Source: CAZJDM01 sp964544765 (lineage in GTDB: Bacteria > Bdellovibrionota_B > Oligoflexia > CAYFLR01). Taken from it: DNA of 8,944 nucleotides. The position numbers and the translations under genes were made by a program. The notes under the pieces were generated by a model, which did no database searches, was not told the origin of the DNA, and saw only the letters and a program-made list of their open reading frames with translations. This document shows positions 5,639 to 8,944 of the stretch, in pieces (within the stretch, counting starts at the first letter, position 1; each line of letters starts with the position of its first letter). The stretch spans positions 1 through 8,944 of the forward strand of contig CAZJDM010000168.1 of assembly GCA_964544765.1 (NCBI GenBank). Direction: 5' to 3'.

Positions 5639-6412
5639 TTATTTTTCAAAAAAGAAATGTCGTTCAATAATGTTTAAAAGATCAGAAGAAAAAGTTTCCA
5701 TCTGATTATAGATAATTTTTAATTTATTAACGAATAAATTGTAAAAAATCACTGCTGGAATAGCCGCGATAAGACCTAAAGCTGTAGCAATTAATGCTTC
5801 AGCTACTCCTGGCGCGACTGTTGTTAAACTTGCACTGCCTGTTAAGCCAATTTTTTGAAAAGCATTTACTATTCCCCAAACGGTACCAAAAAGTCCTATA
5901 AATGGAGATGCTGTAGCAATAGTCGCTAATATTGGTATATCGCGCTCTAAATCAATTTTAGCAGCTAGTTTAGCTTTACTCATTGATCTTTTTATGTTGG
6001 TTATACCGGTGAATTCACGATTAAAACCATCTTCTTCTTGTTTGTTCTGTAATTGTGTAATTCTGATAAGTTCGAGGTATCCGTTTTTAAAAATATCTAA
6101 TAAGGGGCTGGGTTTCATCTTTTTTACTTTTTGATTTAATTCATTTAGACTATGACTATCCCAGAATTCTCTGGAAAACTGTTTGGAAAAAACTAATACT
6201 TTTCGAAACTTAAGGAATTTGTTTAAAATAATGGCCCAGGAAAGAACCGAACATCCTGTTAGTAACAATAAAACAGCTTTTACCATGGGACTAGCTTCTG
6301 ATATCAAAGATAACATGCTCCCAGAAGTGAGGCTTATTTGAGAAGCCTCGGTAACTACATTATTTCCAGCGTAGGCCACGGATGAAAAGAGATCTAATAT
6401 TTCAATTAACAT
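5639..6412 (-). CDS. tolQ: TolQ/ExbB-family proton channel protein
   Basis: First gene of the tol operon and the stator subunit of the TolQR motor. The 257 residues show three membrane helices: about 43-64, 160-186 and 198-227. The MotA/TolQ/ExbB core is clear: ERDIPILATIATASPFIGLFGTVWGI at 156-181 (no more than the family pattern is implied) and TVAPGVAEALIATALGL at 198-214, which carry the small and threonine residues that line the channel. E. coli TolQ has 230 residues. The extra ~27 lie at the N-terminus, where a hydrophobic stretch with VAYAG (12-16) and a Ser/Thr-rich segment precede the first helix. The start at 6412 has GAGGGT about 5 bp upstream, so the extension appears real. The promoter is at 6463-6491. 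Confidence 0.95.
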   Translation of the reverse strand: MLIEILDLFSSVAYAGNNVVTEASQISLTSGSMLSLISEASPMVKAVLLLLTGCSVLSWAIILNKFLKFRKVLVFSKQFSREFWDSHSLNELNQKVKKMKPSPLLDIFKNGYLELIRITQLQNKQEEDGFNREFTGITNIKRSMSKAKLAAKIDLERDIPILATIATASPFIGLFGTVWGIVNAFQKIGLTGSASLTTVAPGVAEALIATALGLIAAIPAVIFYNLFVNKLKIIYNQMETFSSDLLNIIERHFFFEK

Positions 6413-6462
6413 ATTACCCTCGAAAATAAATTAAGAAAATATTATAAAACACCCCCTTCTAA

Positions 6463-6491
6463 ATTCTATATTATTTTGTATCATTGTTCAA
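6463..6491 (-). promoter_or_regulatory. tolQRAB promoter
   Basis: On the minus strand, a -35 box TTGAAC (6491-6486) is followed by a 17-bp spacer and a -10 box TAGAAT (6468-6463), which match the sigma70 consensus at four and five of six positions. Transcription should start near 6456, giving a leader of about 44 bases before the tolQ ATG. The leader includes a run of five G's (minus strand, 6456-6452). No second promoter of similar quality is seen before tolR, tolA or tolB, which fits a single operon. Confidence 0.6.
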
Positions 6492-6512
6492 TACGTTACG
6501 CTTTTTTTTCCA

Positions 6513-6558
6513 CGGTTAGCGCTACTTTTTCATAATATAACGCTAACCGGCTTTTTTT
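6513..6558 (+). promoter_or_regulatory. Dyad between divergent promoters, terminator-like on the plus strand
   Basis: CGGTTAGCG (6513-6521) pairs perfectly with CGCTAACCG (6541-6549) across a 19-base AT-rich gap. On the plus strand the stem is followed by GC and seven T's (6552-6558), the form of an intrinsic terminator. No plus-strand gene lies upstream, so it would only stop antisense transcripts from the tol operon and insulate the next promoter. The dyad also lies between the -35 boxes of the tolQ promoter (21 bp away) and of the rightward promoter (15 bp away). It may therefore be an operator shared by both. I cannot decide between the two readings. Confidence 0.5.
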
Positions 6559-6564
6559 ACTTTG

Positions 6565-6592
6565 TTGACTCATCAGAATCATCAGGTATAAT
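6565..6592 (+). promoter_or_regulatory. Promoter of the secreted-protein gene
   Basis: TTGACT (6565-6570), a 16-bp spacer and a perfect TATAAT (6587-6592) make this the closest match to consensus in the window. Transcription should start near 6599, giving a leader of about 67 bases before the ATG at 6666. The spacer carries CATCAG twice (6571-6576 and 6580-6585). Confidence 0.7.
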
Positions 6593-6665
6593 ACTCAGAA
6601 ATCAAAAGTAAAAGTATTTTATTATCTTATATTAGGATTCAAAACTCAAAATGAAGGGAGTCAAA

Positions 6666-7460
6666 ATGAGATTTGTATTATTTTTAGGGATTGGAATTTG
6701 GCTGGTTGGATTTTCAAGTGGATCAAACCTATTATCGATGGAAAAGTATGTTTATGTGGCTAATAGTGGATTCGCGAAAACAGTTTCCTTGTATGAATTT
6801 GAGGATGACACCTTTTTAGAAAAAGGAGTAAAATCTTTATCGGTTAATACGACCGTTAAAGTTTTTGGCATGGTGGTTCATCAGATAAAGAGTAAAAGTT
6901 TTAATGATAAGGAAAAATTAACACCGATTATATATAGTCAGTGTCAATCAAATTCGGGAATGTCTTACTACTCTGAAGATCGATCCAATTGCAAAGCTTA
7001 TAGGTTTACTGAAAATAATTATTACCTATATAGGACCTTCACTGGGTCTGATGTATCTGTTGAGGATTTTAGTGAGTCAACTGATAATACTAAAAAAGTT
7101 GTTATTACCGATAAAGCGCCGGATTATGACCCTTCCACTGATAATGTGTATGATTTAGCGACTCTTTATATGATGGCAGGCAAAATTTCCTTTAACCAGG
7201 GGGAATTATATAGAGAATATTTAATCGCTGATAAAGATTCTGTTACTAAAATTAGACTTACCATAACCAATTATGATCCAGATAAGTTAGAATATACTTT
7301 AGTAATTAGTCTGGTAATGGATGCTTCGGAAACATTTAAACAACATTTGCCAGATAAAATAATAGTAGATAAGAAATTAAAGGTAGTTTCTAAGATCTAT
7401 GGAAAATCAAATGGGCGCAAATATATACTTGTTTTAGATAAAAATTCTAGTAGTTTTTAA
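6666..7460 (+). CDS. Secreted protein of unknown function (faintly DUF3108-like)
   Basis: I do not recognise this 264-residue protein with confidence. It opens with a Sec signal peptide (MRFVLFLGIGIWLVGFSSG, 1-19) with no lipobox cysteine, so it should be periplasmic or released. The mature part looks all-beta: short alternating strands such as YVYVANSG, YYLYRTF, KVVITDK, KIRLTITN and YTLVISLVM. It has only two cysteines (93 and 109), close enough to form one loop-closing disulfide. The order of a KVVITDK strand, then D-x-S-T-x3-YDLATLY, then a polar strand hairpin faintly recalls DUF3108 envelope proteins, but this is weak. I chose the ATG at 6666 because GGGAG lies 5 bp before it. An ATG at 6651 in the same frame would add five polar residues and has no ribosome binding site. 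The gene has its own strong promoter, divergent from tol, and its stop overlaps that of the next gene. Confidence 0.8.
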   Translation: MRFVLFLGIGIWLVGFSSGSNLLSMEKYVYVANSGFAKTVSLYEFEDDTFLEKGVKSLSVNTTVKVFGMVVHQIKSKSFNDKEKLTPIIYSQCQSNSGMSYYSEDRSNCKAYRFTENNYYLYRTFTGSDVSVEDFSESTDNTKKVVITDKAPDYDPSTDNVYDLATLYMMAGKISFNQGELYREYLIADKDSVTKIRLTITNYDPDKLEYTLVISLVMDASETFKQHLPDKIIVDKKLKVVSKIYGKSNGRKYILVLDKNSSSF

Positions 7461-8845
7461 TGCTTAATGTTTAAAAAACCTTGGGGAAAAAATTGATTAT
7501 AGGGATCTAAGGTTTCTTTTAACCATTTAAATACTTCGAGGTGTACCTTATCATAGAAATTACGAATAAACGGTAATTTTAAAAGCCCTATACCGTGTTC
7601 AGCAAACGGCGATCCTTGCCAATTATTAATTAGACGATATAAGTCGGTAAGATAGTAAGTGCATGTATTAATTTCATGAGGTTCAGGCATAAAGTTAAAA
7701 TGCAAATGAGCGTCTCCAAAATGACCAAATAGGTTATATTCAATGCCGAGTTTTGTTCCCTCTCGATAATAGTTTAAGAGTTCTGGAAATCTATCGATTC
7801 TAACCTGAACATCAGTTCCTTTTTTAGTAGTTCCCATTCTTTGATTTTCTTCAAAAATTGAACGAGGAATGGATTCTCTAATATGATGAAAATCAGCTTC
7901 ATTTATTTCGCAAACCTTATCTAACGGGATTTTTTTTAGTTTGCAAAAAAATTCATTGTAAACTCGTTCAAACGAAGATTCTTTTATTTCAACAAAAAGA
8001 ACATCTTCTAGATTGCCCAGATGATCCTTGGTATCAAGGTATTTAAAAGAATTATGGTCAGCCATTTCAAGGGCTAATATATCACCTCGGAAAGATTGTG
8101 CCCTTGATAGTATTTCAAAATGAGGATCGTAATCTACTTCCCATCTGGGTAATAAAATAAAGAAATATTTTACTGGTTCAAAAGGTATTGTTTGTATTTT
8201 TACATGTGAAACCACACCTAACTGTCCTTCGGTGCCGGTCATAAGATCTATTTCTTTTTCCATTCTAGGGAACGGCGCGTTTTTAAAATGACTATAATTA
8301 CTAAAAGAATCTTGATAAGCTTCTAATGGAGGAAATTTAAAGTCTTTAAAGGGATGGTCATTTTCGTCAATATCCAATAAGCTGTTAACAAAATTAGCAG
8401 TTAAATCTTTTTGGCTATTCAATTGATGAGTTACTCCATTACAATCTATAAAATCAACTGAGATTATTTGGTTTCTTAGGTTGCCAAAAGCAAAGCAACG
8501 TTCGCCAGTAGCGGAAGTTGCTACTCCACCAGTAATAGTGGCTAGATCTTCGGTAGGAGCTGTTTGAATATCCCTATTATGAGATCTACAATATTCGCGC
8601 GCTTCTTTCCAAGTAACGGGTCCTTCAACTAATAAGGTTCCATCTTTTCCTAAAGTTAAATTTTGAGGAAGACTATTTAAGTTAGCTAAATAAAAATTAT
8701 CATCATTTGTATCGAGAAGTTTTTCAATTTTTTCGTAAGGAATAACGGTGGATGTTTTAGATGAATAGTAAAAAGTAGGTAAATGCTTTTTTATATGACT
8801 TCGTAATGTTTGAAGGTTATTAAATGAAATATGTTTGATACCCAT
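7457..8845 (-). CDS. FAD-linked oxidase, GlcD / D-lactate dehydrogenase family
   Basis: Probably a flavoenzyme that oxidises a 2-hydroxy acid (D-lactate, glycolate or similar) and passes electrons to a carrier; the substrate cannot be read from the sequence. The 462 residues contain the second half of the PCMH-type FAD domain: LLVEGPVTWKEA at 71-82, ITGGVATSATGERCFAFGNLR at about 104-124, and GTEGQLGVVSHVKI at 204-217. The C-terminal FAD-oxidase domain has FGHFGDAHLHFNF at 373-385 (the family's GHxGDxNxH region), EHGIG at 416-420 and DPYNQFFPQG at 447-456. The first FAD subdomain looks short: I find no clear Gly-rich PxGxGT motif in the first 70 residues. The ATG at 8845 has no Shine-Dalgarno sequence. 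The next open stretch upstream ends at a stop at 8890, so the gene is not simply cut. It converges on and overlaps the secreted-protein gene by 4 bp. Confidence 0.85.
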   Translation of the reverse strand: MGIKHISFNNLQTLRSHIKKHLPTFYYSSKTSTVIPYEKIEKLLDTNDDNFYLANLNSLPQNLTLGKDGTLLVEGPVTWKEAREYCRSHNRDIQTAPTEDLATITGGVATSATGERCFAFGNLRNQIISVDFIDCNGVTHQLNSQKDLTANFVNSLLDIDENDHPFKDFKFPPLEAYQDSFSNYSHFKNAPFPRMEKEIDLMTGTEGQLGVVSHVKIQTIPFEPVKYFFILLPRWEVDYDPHFEILSRAQSFRGDILALEMADHNSFKYLDTKDHLGNLEDVLFVEIKESSFERVYNEFFCKLKKIPLDKVCEINEADFHHIRESIPRSIFEENQRMGTTKKGTDVQVRIDRFPELLNYYREGTKLGIEYNLFGHFGDAHLHFNFMPEPHEINTCTYYLTDLYRLINNWQGSPFAEHGIGLLKLPFIRNFYDKVHLEVFKWLKETLDPYNQFFPQGFLNIKH

Positions 8846-8944
8846 AATAAAAGGATATTCTATTAATTTATCTTTTTCAAGAATATCTTACAGCCCTTGC
8901 TGAAACTTTTCTCTAATCCTACTACCAGTTGAAATATTGGAACT
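8846..8944 (-). other. Upstream region of the oxidase gene; possible tail of another gene
   Basis: On the minus strand, a frame open from the window edge ends at a TAA (8890-8888). Its 18 residues (SSNISTGSRIREKFQQGL) look like a normal protein end. A second frame is also open to about 8866. If the first is real, the upstream gene ends 42 bp before the oxidase start and the two may be co-transcribed. -10-like TAGAAT (8862-8857) lacks a good -35. I cannot choose between a gene tail and plain upstream DNA. Confidence 0.3.

Noticed and set aside
6651..6665. ATG at 6651 as the start of the secreted protein
   Set aside because: The GGGAG at 6656-6660 would lie inside the coding region and is ideally placed for the ATG at 6666, which opens directly into the signal peptide.

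Overview
This is an AT-rich window (roughly one third G+C by eye) from a Gram-negative bacterium. It has a complete Tol envelope motor (tolQ, tolR, tolA, tolB), a lipoprotein with a clear lipobox, and two proteins with Sec signal peptides. The low G+C, the compact tol cluster and the divergent envelope proteins would suit a Bdellovibrionota/Bacteriovorax-like or other delta-type lineage. That placement is an inference, because no rRNA or tRNA is present to confirm it.

Layout from left to right. Positions 1-108 hold a GC-richer edge and the 3' flank of hicB, with no assignable gene. Positions 109-776 carry a minus-strand HicAB toxin-antitoxin pair, toxin first. Upstream of it are a near-consensus promoter (784-812) that would give a leaderless or nearly leaderless mRNA, and a cluster of GTAACAA repeats (836-898) that looks like an operator array. 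A well-formed intrinsic terminator (991-1026) closes the next minus-strand gene, a 455-residue coiled-coil, Cys-rich lipoprotein (1080-2447) that I do not recognise.

A 449-bp gene-poor interval (2448-2896) holds a structured leader, a short gene-like remnant, very AT-rich DNA and a 149-bp element with 27-bp imperfect terminal inverted repeats. The element resembles a MITE and sits 12 bp after the tolB stop. Positions 2897-6412 are the minus-strand operon tolQ-tolR-tolA-tolB, read from a sigma70-type promoter at 6463-6491. The OmpA-like lipoprotein gene pal, which usually follows tolB, is not there. The next gene is the unrecognised lipoprotein.

The 238 bp upstream of tolQ form a divergent control region: two good promoters face away from each other with a 9-bp dyad between them. 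The rightward promoter drives a secreted protein of unknown function (6666-7460). It ends tail-to-tail with an FAD-linked oxidase (7457-8845, minus); their stop codons share a TTAA. The right edge (8846-8944) may carry the last codons of one more minus-strand gene.

The Tol genes should work together: TolQR in the inner membrane uses the proton gradient to drive TolA, which spans the periplasm and contacts TolB. The lipoprotein next to tolB is a candidate outer-membrane partner, by position only. HicAB and the repeat element give the left half an accessory character.
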